A DNA stretch of 64,000 bases from Collinsella sp. (GCA_019413925.1 DXMY01000018.1:69462-133461), one strand, 5' to 3'. Positions 42,101 to 50,448 are shown, counted from the stretch's first letter. Notes: generated from the letters alone by a model not told the origin. Numbers and translations: made by a program.

Positions 42101-42746
42101 CGATGGTTTGGCCCGTGGAGCTCACCATGCGGCGGATGCGGTCAATCTCGTCGCCAAAGAACTCGATGCGCACGGGCGCCTTTTCCTGTGCGGGGAACAC
42201 CTCGACGGTGTCGCCGTGCACGCGGAACAGACCGGGCGCGTCGGCGGCGCCGGCATTGGTGTAGCCCATGCCCACCAGGCGCTGCGGCACCTCGTCAAAA
42301 GGAATCTCCTCGCCCACCGCAAAAGTGGTGGACTCCCAATAGCGACTCTCGACCGGCGGTACGCAGCGCAACAGCGCACGGGCCGAAGCGACCATGATGC
42401 AGTTGTCCCCGCGCACGATGCGCCCCAGAGCCTCGCAGCGCTGCGCCACCACGGCGTCGTCGGGCGCCTGCTCGCGCCACGGATAGTCCTTGCGCTCGGG
42501 AAAACGGCACACATGCGCCAAGCCCACGTAGGCGGCAAGGCTGCGCGCGGCGCGATCGGCCGCGTCCTCGCCGCTCACAATGTAGACCGTGGGGCGCGGA
42601 CGGCGCGCAAACTGGGCGGCCGCCATGAGCGTACGGCCCGACTGCGACACGGCCAGCGTCACGTCCTCGCCGGCATCGAGTCCGGCCTCGACGGTCTGCA
42701 AGGCCTCGGCAGCGTAGAGCTGCGCGGCTATACGGTGAATGAGCAT
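39114..42746 (-). CDS. mfd: Transcription-repair coupling factor
   Basis: A 1210-residue SF2 translocase that removes RNA polymerase stalled at DNA lesions and recruits UvrA. Order: UvrB-like N-terminal domains to about 350 (YIVSGEDAADRAARSLAAYVG), RNA-polymerase-interacting CarD-like domain at about 520-600 (FKPGDYVVHATHGIALFSEIARQEVGGKERDYFLLEYADGDKLYVP region), helicase core with Walker A GDVGFGKTEVA, DEEQRFGV and SATPIPRTMQ, the QGGQVYYV-type segment, and the C-terminal TRCF domain. It is somewhat longer than the 1150 typical; an insertion of about 40 Ala/Arg-rich residues lies near residue 480. The ATG at 42744-42746 has GGAGGAA upstream. Confidence 0.96.
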   Translation of the reverse strand: MLIHRIAAQLYAAEALQTVEAGLDAGEDVTLAVSQSGRTLMAAAQFARRPRPTVYIVSGEDAADRAARSLAAYVGLAHVCRFPERKDYPWREQAPDDAVVAQRCEALGRIVRGDNCIMVASARALLRCVPPVESRYWESTTFAVGEEIPFDEVPQRLVGMGYTNAGAADAPGLFRVHGDTVEVFPAQEKAPVRIEFFGDEIDRIRRMVSSTGQTIGNEDSIEIFPCRELALTDDAVHNMHVALYRASQDDSKLAALLEMVDARIVTPELDRFLPVMYGQTVSPLSHVSGKALVVLSEPRSLFDDCLRAYEDIEARAGEAGVDRLDGLYVRAQQLDFGAQQRLNYVSLIRAGGAVTAELKIEQPAIAGSDNRFMTRIQEVVGKRYACVFAIPDRGARESMELTFGDEGVTFEESLTAAPENAGVIGDRVRVAAADSADRAARQEAHASIRERKADALNARSLEAGAAQAAAGAAVPTISRGRVTFVDAALPQGVVVPDANLAVFSIADLNARMDANRARSRRKVDITQITFPFKPGDYVVHATHGIALFSEIARQEVGGKERDYFLLEYADGDKLYVPLEQVDRITRYVGPDGDKPRLTRLNTADWTRATNKARKNAKKLAFDLVDLYTRRSSITGIACPPDTPEQIEMEESFPYDETRDQLEAIADIKADMEAPKPMDRLLCGDVGFGKTEVALRAAFKCVDSGRQVMVLCPTTILAQQHYETFFERFAPFGLEVEVLSRFRTPAQQKRALKAFAEGTIDVLIGTHRLLSADVNPKNLGMVIIDEEQRFGVQHKEQLKNLREQIDVLTLSATPIPRTMQMATSGVRDMSLITTPPTGRRPVIVHVGEYDPDVVSAAIRLEVGRGGQVYYVSNRVKTIDDAVARVHEAAPEARVGVAHGKMSPREVEDVMIEFATKKIDVLIATTIVESGIDNATANTLIIEDSQRLGLAQLYQLKGRVGRSATQAYAYFMFPGELPLTEEATARLTALSEFQDLGSGMRIAMRDLEIRGAGSLMGAEQHGNLSSVGFDLFTQMLGQAVAEARGDDDAGVEAASVGINLPADYFLSEEYLPAVDQRVLVYRKLAAAEDLESIDEVQEETEAAHGELPLAGLNLFNRARIRIRGERLGLESVTLSGGRITFLGVDVPKKVAFELKTRYGAVNFPKSRKLSVPYKAGAGAGSGLGRGLDANDGTGPVAAALMLLQQLGASDDD

Positions 42747-42775
42747 GCTGTTCCTCCGGCATCGCAACGCCAAAA

Positions 42776-42800
42776 GCCCGCCGGGGCAAGCTCGGCGGGT
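42776..42800 (-). terminator. Terminator between nth and mfd
   Basis: On the minus strand ACCCGCCGA pairs with CCGGCGGGC, followed by TTTTGG. Lies about 100 bp after the nth stop codon. Confidence 0.65.
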
Positions 42801-42905
42801 CGTACGTCAAATACATTGTCTGTCATGGTAGCGCATGGAGAGGACTCCAGCTCAAGCGTACGCCCAGCCCCGCAACAAAAACGCCAGACGGAGATGCGTT
42901 CCGCC

Positions 42906-43571
42906 CTACCCCGCTACGCGCACGCTGGGGCACAAATCTGCCAGCGGACACTCGTCACACTTGGGTTTGCGGGCGTCGCAGATCTCGCGGCCAAAGGTGA
43001 TCCACTGGTGGTTGACCGACTCCCAATACTCGTGCGGCAAAATCTTGAGCAGATCCTGCTCGGTCTTGAGCGGCTCCTTGGCGTGCGTCTTGGGGCTCAG
43101 CATCAGGCGATGCGCGATGCGGTTGACGTGCGTATCGACCGCGATGCCCTCCACGATGCCAAACCCCACGTTGAGCACGATGTTCGCCGTCTTGCGCCCC
43201 ACGCCCGGCAGCTTGACGAGCTCCTTCATGTCGGCCGGCACCTCGCCGCCGTAATCGACGACGATCATCTGCGCGGCCTCCACGGCGTGCTTGGCCTTAC
43301 TCTTATAAAAGCCGAGTGACTTGATGGTATCGGCCACATCGGCCACGCTCGCCCCGGCCATGGCCTCAGGCGTGGGCCACTGGGCAAACAGCTGCGGCGT
43401 CACCTTGTTGACCTGCGCGTCGGTCGTCTGCGCCGAGAGCAGCACCGCGATGAGCAGCCTAAAGGGATTCTCGTGGTCCAAAAAGCACTCGACCGGGCCA
43501 TAGCGACGGTTGAGGCGCTCACACACCTCGATGGCGCGCTCGCGCTTGGCGGCATTGGTCTCGCGTGGCAT
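42906..43571 (-). CDS. nth: Endonuclease III
   Basis: A 221-residue DNA glycosylase/AP lyase that removes oxidised pyrimidines. The helix-hairpin-helix LPGVGRKTANIVL holds the catalytic Lys, VDTHVNRIAHRL holds the catalytic Asp, and the C-terminal iron-sulphur ligands follow C-x6-C-x2-C-x5-C (CDARKPKCDECPLADLC). Normal length for Nth. The ATG at 43569-43571 with GAGGAG upstream is used; an earlier in-frame start lacks a site. The order rmuC, ABC transporter, nth, mfd on one strand may be partly co-transcribed. Confidence 0.96.
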   Translation of the reverse strand: MPRETNAAKRERAIEVCERLNRRYGPVECFLDHENPFRLLIAVLLSAQTTDAQVNKVTPQLFAQWPTPEAMAGASVADVADTIKSLGFYKSKAKHAVEAAQMIVVDYGGEVPADMKELVKLPGVGRKTANIVLNVGFGIVEGIAVDTHVNRIAHRLMLSPKTHAKEPLKTEQDLLKILPHEYWESVNHQWITFGREICDARKPKCDECPLADLCPSVRVAG

Positions 43572-43634
43572 AACGACTCCTCGGCTCAACGGCACAACAA
43601 ACCTATAGGCACGATTGTCCCACGTATGGGGTCG

Positions 43635-45437
43635 TTACGCCTCCAAAAATGCACCGGTCTGGCGGCTCCACAGGCTTGCATACTCGCCGTCTGCCTCGAC
43701 CAGCTGCGCATGCGTGCCGTCCTCGACGATCTCGCCGTCCGCCAGCACCACGATGCGGTCGAGCGAGGCCACGGTGGACAGGCGATGCGCCACCACAATG
43801 GAGGTGCGGCCACGCATCAGGTTCTCGAGCGCCTCCTGCACCAACGCCTCGGATTCGCTATCGAGGGCAGACGTCGCCTCGTCGAGCGCCAGAATCGGCG
43901 CGTCGGCGAGGATGGCACGGGCAATGGCCACGCGCTGGCGCTGGCCACCCGATAGCTTAACACCGCGCTCGCCCACCATAGTGTCAAAGCCATGGGGCAG
44001 GCGGTCGATAAACTCCAGGGCATTGGCCAGGCGCGCGGCCTCGCGGATCTGCTCGTCGGTGGCTTCGGGGCGGCCGTAGGCGATATTCTCGCGAATGGAG
44101 CGGTGGAATAGCAACGCCTCTTGCGGCACGTAGGCCACCTGACGACGCAGGCTCTGCTGCGTACAGCGCGAGACGTTCTGGCCGTCCACGAGCACGCGGC
44201 CGCCCTGCACATCGTCCAAGCGCAGCAACAGCTTGGTGAGCGTCGTCTTGCCCGAGCCCGATTTACCCACCAGGCCCACGCGCTGGCCCGCCGCCACATG
44301 GAGCGTCAGGTCGTCGAACACGTTCTCGCCCGCCGCGGCGTCACGGTATGCAAAACTCAGGTGCTCAAAATCAATCGCGCCCTCGCCCACCTTGAGCTCG
44401 GGAGCATGCTCGTCGTCCGCCACCAGGCGCGGCTCGTCCAGCACGCGCGTCATCTCGGCGGCGTCACCCAGCGCGCGGTTAATGCGCTGCATCATGGAAC
44501 TCACGTAGTTCAGGCGCATGGTGAGGTTATAGGTGTAGGTAAAGATCATGACGAGCGAGCCGGCCGAGATGCCAAACCACGCGTTGCCGCCCGCCACGAA
44601 CACACTCACCACGGCCATGGTGATGACGATAAGGCCCGAGGTCGTAAAGTTGCGCTGCATCATGGCGTGCATCGATACCGTTTCGGCATCGCGCGCGGCA
44701 CGGTCGGCGGCATCGAACAGGTCGCGCTCAAAGTCCTCGCGCCCGCAGGTCTTGACAGCCAGGATGTTCGTGACCGCGTCGGACAGCACACCCGAGAGCT
44801 TGTTTTGTGCGGCGGACGTCGCGGCCGAAAGCGGCATGATGCGCTTGTACATAAGCCAGACAAACGCGATGTAGACGACCATGATGCCCACCAGGATCAC
44901 GGTAAATGTGGGCACCACCGGAGCGAGCGCCGTCACCGTGCAGACAACCGAGGTGATGGTGGGAATGAGCGAATACGCCGTCACGTCGACCAGACCCGTG
45001 TAGCCGCTCATAAAACGGCTCGTCTGGCTCACAAGCGATCCGCCAAAGCGGCTGGTGTGGAATGTCATGGATTGATTGGAGAGCGTGTCGAAGCACAGGC
45101 GCGCCAGGTGATAGTTGCCCGCGATCTCGAGCTTGTAGACGGTGTAGTCCTGCAGCTTGGAGAGGATCTGGCCCACCAGGTTGACGAGCACGAGCGCCAA
45201 AATGTAGGGACCGAAGACCTCAAACACCTGGTCGCCCGCTACGGGGCCGGCCTGGACACGATCGACGATGAGGGCCATAACGTAGGTGTTGGCAAACGTG
45301 AGCAAAAAGATGTAGCCCGCCGACGAGAACACCGAGAGAAAGACGATTAGCGGCTGCGTGCGCGTGACATCCCAAAAACGCTGCAGCGTGCGGCGCACGG
45401 TCGAGCGTTTGAGCGGGCTGGTGCTTCTCTGAGACAT
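43635..45437 (-). CDS. ABC transporter, fused permease and ATPase (exporter type)
   Basis: A 600-residue half-transporter. Residues 30-330 are a six-helix ABC type 1 membrane domain; residues 355-590 are the ATPase with Walker A VGKSGSGKTTL, Q-loop VAYVPQEAL, signature LSGGQRQRVAIARA, Walker B ILALDEATSALD and switch His in VAHRL. It is most like MsbA/McjD/lipid or multidrug exporters. Only one half-transporter gene is present, so a homodimer is expected. The ATG at 45435-45437 has GAAAGGAAG upstream. Substrate unknown. The motifs are complete, so it should be active. Confidence 0.92.
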   Translation of the reverse strand: MSQRSTSPLKRSTVRRTLQRFWDVTRTQPLIVFLSVFSSAGYIFLLTFANTYVMALIVDRVQAGPVAGDQVFEVFGPYILALVLVNLVGQILSKLQDYTVYKLEIAGNYHLARLCFDTLSNQSMTFHTSRFGGSLVSQTSRFMSGYTGLVDVTAYSLIPTITSVVCTVTALAPVVPTFTVILVGIMVVYIAFVWLMYKRIMPLSAATSAAQNKLSGVLSDAVTNILAVKTCGREDFERDLFDAADRAARDAETVSMHAMMQRNFTTSGLIVITMAVVSVFVAGGNAWFGISAGSLVMIFTYTYNLTMRLNYVSSMMQRINRALGDAAEMTRVLDEPRLVADDEHAPELKVGEGAIDFEHLSFAYRDAAAGENVFDDLTLHVAAGQRVGLVGKSGSGKTTLTKLLLRLDDVQGGRVLVDGQNVSRCTQQSLRRQVAYVPQEALLFHRSIRENIAYGRPEATDEQIREAARLANALEFIDRLPHGFDTMVGERGVKLSGGQRQRVAIARAILADAPILALDEATSALDSESEALVQEALENLMRGRTSIVVAHRLSTVASLDRIVVLADGEIVEDGTHAQLVEADGEYASLWSRQTGAFLEA

Positions 45438-45519
45438 GGGCTTCCTTTCGCGTCTGATAGGGCGAAAGGCCATTGTTGCACATTAAAGTGCGCTTCAGGC
45501 AAGCACGATGCGAAAAGCA

Positions 45520-45551
45520 GCGGGGCATCCGCGTTTGCGCCGGCGCCCCGC
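45520..45551 (-). terminator. Terminator after rmuC
   Basis: GCGGGGC (45520-45526) pairs with GCCCCGC (45545-45551), with a further GCG pairing inside; on the minus strand it is followed by TGCTTTTCGC. Confidence 0.6.
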
Positions 45552-45564
45552 CGTCTTGTTGCAA

Positions 45565-46920
45565 TTAGTCCTCGTCTTCTTGGTCTGTGGGAAGGCCCGC
45601 GGGCGTGAGCCCCAAGATCTCATCGGCTTGGTCGGCGTCTTCCAGCGCGTCGATGTCCTTGAGCTTGCGCTCCATGACGTTGGTGCGCGTGGTAATGATG
45701 CCCTCGACCGTTTTGCCCGCGGTCTCGATCTGCTGCTGGGCGCGGCGCAGCGCCTTTTGATAGCGCGGCAGCTCGGCCTTGACAGCGGAGAGCACGCGCA
45801 GTACATCGTCGGTGCGTTTTTGCAGCTTAAACGTTTGGTAACTCATCTGCAGGCTGTTGAGAATGGCCGCCATGGTGCTAGGGCCGGCAACGTTGACATG
45901 ATAGTCGCGGCCCAGGGTCTCGATAAGCCCGGGGCGGCTGACGACCTCAGCGTACAGCCCCTCAAACGGAACGAACATAATGCCAAAGTTGGTGGTCGCG
46001 GGCACGCTCAGGTACTTCTCGCAAATGTCCTTTGCCTCGCGCTTCACCATCATATCGAGCGTCTTGCGTGCGGCGGCGACGACCTCAGCGTCGCCCGACT
46101 CCTGGGCGTCGAGCAGATGCTCATATGCGTCGCCCGGAAACTTGGAGTCAATCGGCAGCAGCACGGGGTCGCCCTCGTCCACCGGCAGCTTGACGGCAAA
46201 CTCAACGCGCTCCGAGGCGCCGGGCTTGGTGGCGACGTTTTCCAGATACTGGTCGGGTGTAAGGATGTCCGCCAGAATTGCACCCAGCTGCACCTCGCCC
46301 AAAATGCCACGCGCCTTCACGTTGCCCAGCACGCGCTTAAGGTCGCCCACGCCGGTAGCGATGGACTGCATGTCGCCTAGGCCCTTGTACACGGCCTCGA
46401 GCTGGTCGCTCACCTGCTTAAACGATGCCGACAGGCGATCGTTGAGCGTGCGAGAGAGCTTCTCGTCCACCGTCGCGCGCATCTGATCGAGCTGCACGTT
46501 GTTGTCTTTGCGGATGGCGCCCAGCTGAGCATCGACCGTCTCGCGCACCTTGTCCAGGCGATGCTCGATGCCCTCGCGATTGGCGCCGAGCTGTTGGGCC
46601 GTCTCACGGCGCAGGTCATCCATCCGGTCACCAGCTTGCGAGAACTCGCGTGCGATGGCCAGGTAACGTTGCTGCTCCACGGCCGCATCGGTCGTCTGCT
46701 GCTGCGCGATGGCATTAGCCGTGCGGCGTGTTTCGGCCAGCGCGACGTTCAGGGCATCGAGCGCGTTGTTGGCCTGCTCGAGTGCTGCCAGCGTTTCCGC
46801 GCTACTGTCGCCACGCTCCCGCAACTCGGCACGAAGGCCCTTGAGCTGCAGGGCACAGGCCGCAGCGACCCCCACCGCCACCAAAGCAATCACAATAAGT
46901 GCAATATCAATTGCAGACAT
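45565..46920 (-). CDS. rmuC: DNA recombination protein RmuC
   Basis: A 451-residue protein with one N-terminal membrane helix (IDIALIVIALVAVGVAAACAL), a long coiled coil from about 25 to 200, and a nuclease-like RmuC core (GILGEVQLGAILADIL, then PIDSKFPGDAYE with the PD-ExK-type residues, and LMFVPFEGLYAEV-like IMFVPFEGLYAEV). RmuC limits recombination between inverted repeats and its loss raises inversion rates in E. coli, which is of interest in a genome so rich in inverted repeats. The ATG at 46918-46920 follows GGCGGAG. An acidic tail QEDED closes the protein. Confidence 0.92.
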   Translation of the reverse strand: MSAIDIALIVIALVAVGVAAACALQLKGLRAELRERGDSSAETLAALEQANNALDALNVALAETRRTANAIAQQQTTDAAVEQQRYLAIAREFSQAGDRMDDLRRETAQQLGANREGIEHRLDKVRETVDAQLGAIRKDNNVQLDQMRATVDEKLSRTLNDRLSASFKQVSDQLEAVYKGLGDMQSIATGVGDLKRVLGNVKARGILGEVQLGAILADILTPDQYLENVATKPGASERVEFAVKLPVDEGDPVLLPIDSKFPGDAYEHLLDAQESGDAEVVAAARKTLDMMVKREAKDICEKYLSVPATTNFGIMFVPFEGLYAEVVSRPGLIETLGRDYHVNVAGPSTMAAILNSLQMSYQTFKLQKRTDDVLRVLSAVKAELPRYQKALRRAQQQIETAGKTVEGIITTRTNVMERKLKDIDALEDADQADEILGLTPAGLPTDQEDED

Positions 46921-47044
46921 AAACTCCGCCCAACAAACCCAATCGATCATCAATCAAAACCGCGATCAATCTTACCCCGCCACACACACGGATCACTCAC
47001 TGCCTTGCAGACAAATTTCTCTTAGAGCCGCGGACGCTAAAACG

Positions 47045-47479
47045 CTAGCTCTCCCAGCCGGCGCGGATGGTTGTTATGACGTCACCCAGGCGCTGGCCCA
47101 GGGCCGCTAGATGTTGGAGCACCTCGTTGGGCGATGCACCGTTGAGGATGCACGTGAGGGCATACGACGCCAGAAAGATGGCCGCAAGCCCCAACGGGAC
47201 GAGCACGATCATCGCCAAGGTGCGCAGGCGCTGGCCCACGCGGCGACGACGCGCACGACGCTTGTCGAACGCGAGCTCCTGCGCATATGAATCTTGCTGT
47301 ACGGAATAGGCCTCTGGTGCCGATTCGCACCCGGGCACAGCTGCAGGTACAGCAGCGGGCACGACATTTTGCGCAAAGGGCTGGACTGCCGCCCCTTGCA
47401 TTTGTATCTCCATGAGTCGTTGCTGCTGACGCAGCATGCGCTCAGCTTGTTGCTGCGGAGTCTCAAGAAACAGATCCAT
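47045..47479 (-). CDS. Hypothetical single-helix membrane protein
   Basis: A 144-residue protein that I do not recognise. The N-terminal 65 residues are Gln-rich and then Ala/Pro/Val-rich (MDLFLETPQQQAERMLRQQQ); a strongly basic patch KRRARRRRVGQR at about 74-85 precedes one membrane helix (TLAMIVLVPLGLAAIFLASYAL), and a 30-residue tail follows. The basic patch predicts N-terminus inside. The ATG at 47477-47479 has TTGGAGG six bases before it. It lies upstream of rmuC with a 124-bp gap. Confidence 0.6.
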   Translation of the reverse strand: MDLFLETPQQQAERMLRQQQRLMEIQMQGAAVQPFAQNVVPAAVPAAVPGCESAPEAYSVQQDSYAQELAFDKRRARRRRVGQRLRTLAMIVLVPLGLAAIFLASYALTCILNGASPNEVLQHLAALGQRLGDVITTIRAGWES

Positions 47480-47728
47480 GCTGGCCTCCAAAATCGGAGC
47501 ATTCGACGCTTACGACCAGCATCCCGCACCGCCATGACCGCGACAACGCAATCGCCGGCAATAGCCACAAAGTTTCTTTTGCTCAAAAGCTGTCGAAAAG
47601 CTCAACAACTCCCCTACCAGCACTTTCTCTGAGCTTTTTTCGCCAACAATCTTTTGGCCTTCCGCCCTTACGCCAACTGACCAAAATCTAACCAATAGCT
47701 TGACGAAAATTGTGGAGACCGGGACCCC

Positions 47729-47752
47729 ACAAAAACGTGCCGTCCCAAAAAG
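47729..47752 (-). terminator. Terminator after rubrerythrin gene region
   Basis: On the minus strand GTGCCGCCCC pairs with GGGACGGCAC around TTTTT, followed by GTTTTTG. It lies about 180 bp after the rubrerythrin stop codon, past the long hairpin. Confidence 0.65.
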
Positions 47753-47811
47753 GGGCGGCACACAACCTTTAATATCAGCTTTTCTGTAGCGAGCACGCAA
47801 CGACCCGAAGC

Positions 47812-47911
47812 CGGAGCGCAGGGCGGGAGGCCGGATCGTCTTCCCTCAACGCGACCCTGCGGAGCCGTGAGCGGGGAGGGAAGGCGATCCGGCCTCCCGC
47901 CCTGCGCTCCG
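47812..47911. repeat. Very long GC-rich hairpin, 36-bp arms
   Basis: 47812-47847 pairs with 47876-47911 with a single G-T wobble, around a 28-nt loop. The arms are GC-rich (CGGAGCGCAGGGCGGGAGGC at the outer end). It lies 19 bp after the rubrerythrin stop codon. The remaining gap down to 47480 shows only the terminator at 47729-47752 and a smaller hairpin at about 47709-47731. Confidence 0.88.
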
Positions 47912-47930
47912 CAGCAGCCAGCGCCAAGCG

Positions 47931-48470
47931 CTAGTAGTTCACCACCTGCTCCTCAAAGTACGCCTTCGGGTGGTTGCACACCGGGCACACCTCAGGCGCC
48001 TCGGCACCAACGTGCAGGTGCCCGCAGTTCAGGCACTTCCACACCTTTACGCCCTCGCGCTCAAACACCTCGCCCGACTCAATGCGCTCGACGAGCTTGT
48101 TGTAGCGCTCCTCATGAGCCTTCTCGACAGCAGCGACGCCGCGGAACTTCGCGGCGATCTCGGCAAAGCCCTCCTCCTCGGCGGTCTTGGCAAACTCGTC
48201 GTACATCTCGGTCCACTCGTAGTTCTCGCCCGCGGCGGCATCGCGCAGGTTATCCAGAGTGCCGGGAACGGCGCCATCGTGCAGATACTTAAACCACAGC
48301 TTGGCGTGCTCGGACTCGTTACCCGCCGTCTCGGCAAAGATATTCGAGATCTGAACGTAGCCGTCCTTTTTGGCCTTAGATGCATAGTAGCGATACTTGG
48401 TGTGCGCCTGGGACTCACCGGCAAAAGCGGTCTCAAGGTTCTTCTTGGTTTGGGAGCTCTCAAAATCCAT
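47931..48470 (-). CDS. rbr: Rubrerythrin
   Basis: A 179-residue non-haem iron peroxidase that reduces hydrogen peroxide in anaerobes. Residues 1-135 are a ferritin-like four-helix bundle with the two iron-binding Glu/His sets (AFAGESQAHTKYRYYA, AETAGNESEHAKLWFKY, and AVEKAHEERY); residues 145-179 are a rubredoxin domain with CxxC pairs (CLNCGHLH and CPVCNH) for the electron-donating iron. Complete and normal length. The ATG at 48468-48470 follows GAAGGGAAG; a TTG six codons earlier is possible. It fits a strict anaerobe with occasional oxygen exposure. Confidence 0.95.
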   Translation of the reverse strand: MDFESSQTKKNLETAFAGESQAHTKYRYYASKAKKDGYVQISNIFAETAGNESEHAKLWFKYLHDGAVPGTLDNLRDAAAGENYEWTEMYDEFAKTAEEEGFAEIAAKFRGVAAVEKAHEERYNKLVERIESGEVFEREGVKVWKCLNCGHLHVGAEAPEVCPVCNHPKAYFEEQVVNY

Positions 48471-48568
48471 AGGTGTACTTCCCTTCAATACATGCCGCCC
48501 ATAGGCTTTGAGCGGCCTTATTTTATGGTACCCCCTGCCGAAAATCTAAACCTTAAAATTCGAGCGGG

Positions 48569-49474
48569 CTACACACTCAGCCAACGATCGTCCTCGGAGC
48601 GGCAAAAGCCCTCACGCTCCAGATCGGCTAGAATGCCCGCGACAAGCTCGCACTCGACCGGCCCGCGACCGGCTGCCGTCTCCATCTCGTTAACGCCCCC
48701 CACGGCGTCAGCAAGCGTAATCCCCGCCGGCTGGCCATCGCGCGCTGCCAGCAACATTCGCACGATATGCGCGCGCTTTTGGCGACGCGAGCCCTCAAAC
48801 TTTGATTGACGGCTATAGCCCGCCGAGCGCCTGGACGGGTTGGGCAGCATCTTTTTAAGATACGCGCCGTAATCCAGCAACGCGTAATACCACGCGCGCG
48901 GCGTGTCGGCGTCGTCTTGAGGCACGGCAAAGGGGACAATCTCGTCCGCCGTCGCACCGGGAGCCGCCGGGCAGGCCGCCTGAATCAGCGGCACCAGTTC
49001 GCGATCGGGAACAGCCGGCACATCGGGAAAGAAATGATGCAGAAAGACCGTGCGCACGTTGGTCTCCAGATACACACCTGGAAGATCGAACGCGAACGAC
49101 CGAATGCCCTGCGCCGTCGCTGGCCCAATACCGGGCAGGGCGACCAGATCGCGCGTCTCGCGCGGGAACTTCCCGCCCCAGTCCTCTACTAGCTGCTGTG
49201 CAGCCCTATGAAGTGCTAGAGCACGACGGTTGTAGCCCATGCCCTGCCAAGCGTCCAAAACGTCCGAGGGCGCCGCCTGCGCAAGTGCCTGCACAGTCGG
49301 AAAGCGGTCGAGCCACGCGGGCATACGCGTCTCCACACGCGGCACCTGCGTTTGCTGCAGCATAACCTCGGAAAGCCAAATAATGTACGGGTCGCGCGTG
49401 CGGCGCCACGGAAGGTCGCGATAGCGCAGGACCCCTTCCGAACGAATCATCGAACGAAAGGGGTCCTGAATCAT
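48569..49474 (-). CDS. MutY-like A/G-specific adenine glycosylase, iron-sulphur-free variant
   Basis: A 301-residue HhH-GPD protein of the MutY group. It keeps the MutY N-terminus (LPWRRTRDPYIIWLSEVMLQQTQV with Glu36 corresponding to the catalytic Glu) and the hairpin LPGIGPATAQGI. The position of the catalytic Asp in usual MutY (in LDGNVKRV) is Glu137 here (YLETNVRTVF). The four-cysteine iron-sulphur motif is missing and there is no NUDIX-like 8-oxoG-recognition domain; instead a basic linker (SRRSAGYSRQSKFEGSRRQKR) leads to a winged-helix-like C-terminus. It may be a glycosylase with altered chemistry. The ATG has AAGGAG upstream. It follows the Rrf2 gene by 21 bp and is likely in its operon. 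Confidence 0.85.
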   Translation of the reverse strand: MIQDPFRSMIRSEGVLRYRDLPWRRTRDPYIIWLSEVMLQQTQVPRVETRMPAWLDRFPTVQALAQAAPSDVLDAWQGMGYNRRALALHRAAQQLVEDWGGKFPRETRDLVALPGIGPATAQGIRSFAFDLPGVYLETNVRTVFLHHFFPDVPAVPDRELVPLIQAACPAAPGATADEIVPFAVPQDDADTPRAWYYALLDYGAYLKKMLPNPSRRSAGYSRQSKFEGSRRQKRAHIVRMLLAARDGQPAGITLADAVGGVNEMETAAGRGPVECELVAGILADLEREGFCRSEDDRWLSV

Positions 49475-49495
49475 GACAATGCTCCTTATGCGGCG

Positions 49496-49981
49496 CTATT
49501 CCTCCCGGCAAGCATACGCGCAGGCGGCGTACTCGGGAAACGCATCGCGATCGGCGAACTTGGGATCGACGGCCGGGAACTGGCGATGGGCGACGATATC
49601 GCCGAGCGAAACGGAATCGAGATAGTCGCGCATCAGTGCCTGGGCTCCGGCCCACAGGGGATGATAGCAGCACGTGCCCATGCGCGCACAGTCGCCATCG
49701 GGCGCGGTGCAGTCGTTCATAACCATGGGGCCCTGAACGGCCTCTACAACCTGACGGATCGTGACATCGTCGGGGCTCACCTTAAGGCGCATGCCGCCGT
49801 GAACACCGCGCAGGCTTTCTACAATGCCGGCTTGAACCAGACCGTGCTGGATCGAACGGGCAAATGAATACGGAACATTGACCTCTTCGGCAGCAGTGCG
49901 AACAGACAGCAACCGCTCCGGCTCCTCGGCAAGCATCGCAAGCATGCGAAGGGCATAATCAGTCTTCCTCGATATGTCCAT
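49496..49981 (-). CDS. Rrf2/IscR-family transcription regulator with cysteine cluster
   Basis: A 161-residue regulator. The N-terminal winged helix (MDISRKTDYALRMLAMLAE, then VPYSFARSIQHGLVQAGIVES and RGVHGGMRL) is typical of Rrf2. Cysteines at 91, 98, 104 and 105 (NDCTAPDGDCARMGTCCYHPLW) are close to the C92/C98/C104 iron-sulphur ligands of IscR, so it probably binds a cluster and senses iron-sulphur status, oxygen or nitric oxide. The C-terminal segment has two more cysteines (AACAYAC). GAAAGGGG precedes the ATG. It has its own promoter and likely drives the MutY-like gene too. Confidence 0.9.
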   Translation of the reverse strand: MDISRKTDYALRMLAMLAEEPERLLSVRTAAEEVNVPYSFARSIQHGLVQAGIVESLRGVHGGMRLKVSPDDVTIRQVVEAVQGPMVMNDCTAPDGDCARMGTCCYHPLWAGAQALMRDYLDSVSLGDIVAHRQFPAVDPKFADRDAFPEYAACAYACREE

Positions 49982-50140
49982 GTTTCCCCTTTCAAGGAAT
50001 AGGAACAGCTCGAACGAGCTCCGGGGCCGAGCTTACGTCGAGACGTCAATGACCGTATGGACGCCCAAATAGCAAAACGGGTGTCCACTGAATGCCGCGT
50101 TTGAAGCCTCTTGCATCAAAAACGGCTCACAGTGCAATTC

Positions 50141-50169
50141 AGTATAACCTAGCCCCCTGCTTCGTTGAA
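50141..50169 (-). promoter_or_regulatory. Promoter of the Rrf2 gene with adjacent palindrome
   Basis: On the minus strand TTCAAC (complement of 50164-50169), a 17-bp spacer and TATACT (complement of 50141-50146). Immediately upstream is the 12-bp palindrome TGTTGCGCAACA (50174-50185), a possible regulator site. The rest of the 340-bp gap up to the tRNA-Asp terminator shows nothing else. Confidence 0.6.
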
Positions 50170-50290
50170 CAGGTGTTGCGCAACAAACGTCTTGTTTGAG
50201 CACATGTCTTAAACGGAGCTTGTCCGGGAATTGGAAGGATTTGGTTTTGGGCGAAAGGTACCGATGGGATCAAGGTCCTATCAAACGCAA

Positions 50291-50316
50291 AAAGCCACGT
50301 CCTAAGACGTGGCTTT
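50291..50316 (-). terminator. Terminator of tRNA-Asp
   Basis: AAAGCCACGTC pairs with GACGTGGCTTT around CTAA; on the minus strand it is followed by TTTG. Confidence 0.8.
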
Positions 50317-50324
50317 AATTGCAT

Positions 50325-50402
<78 letters not shown>

Positions 50403-50448
50403 AGGCAGTCGTTCGCGTTTGTTTCCGCTCGCGTGCGCTGCGGGGATT

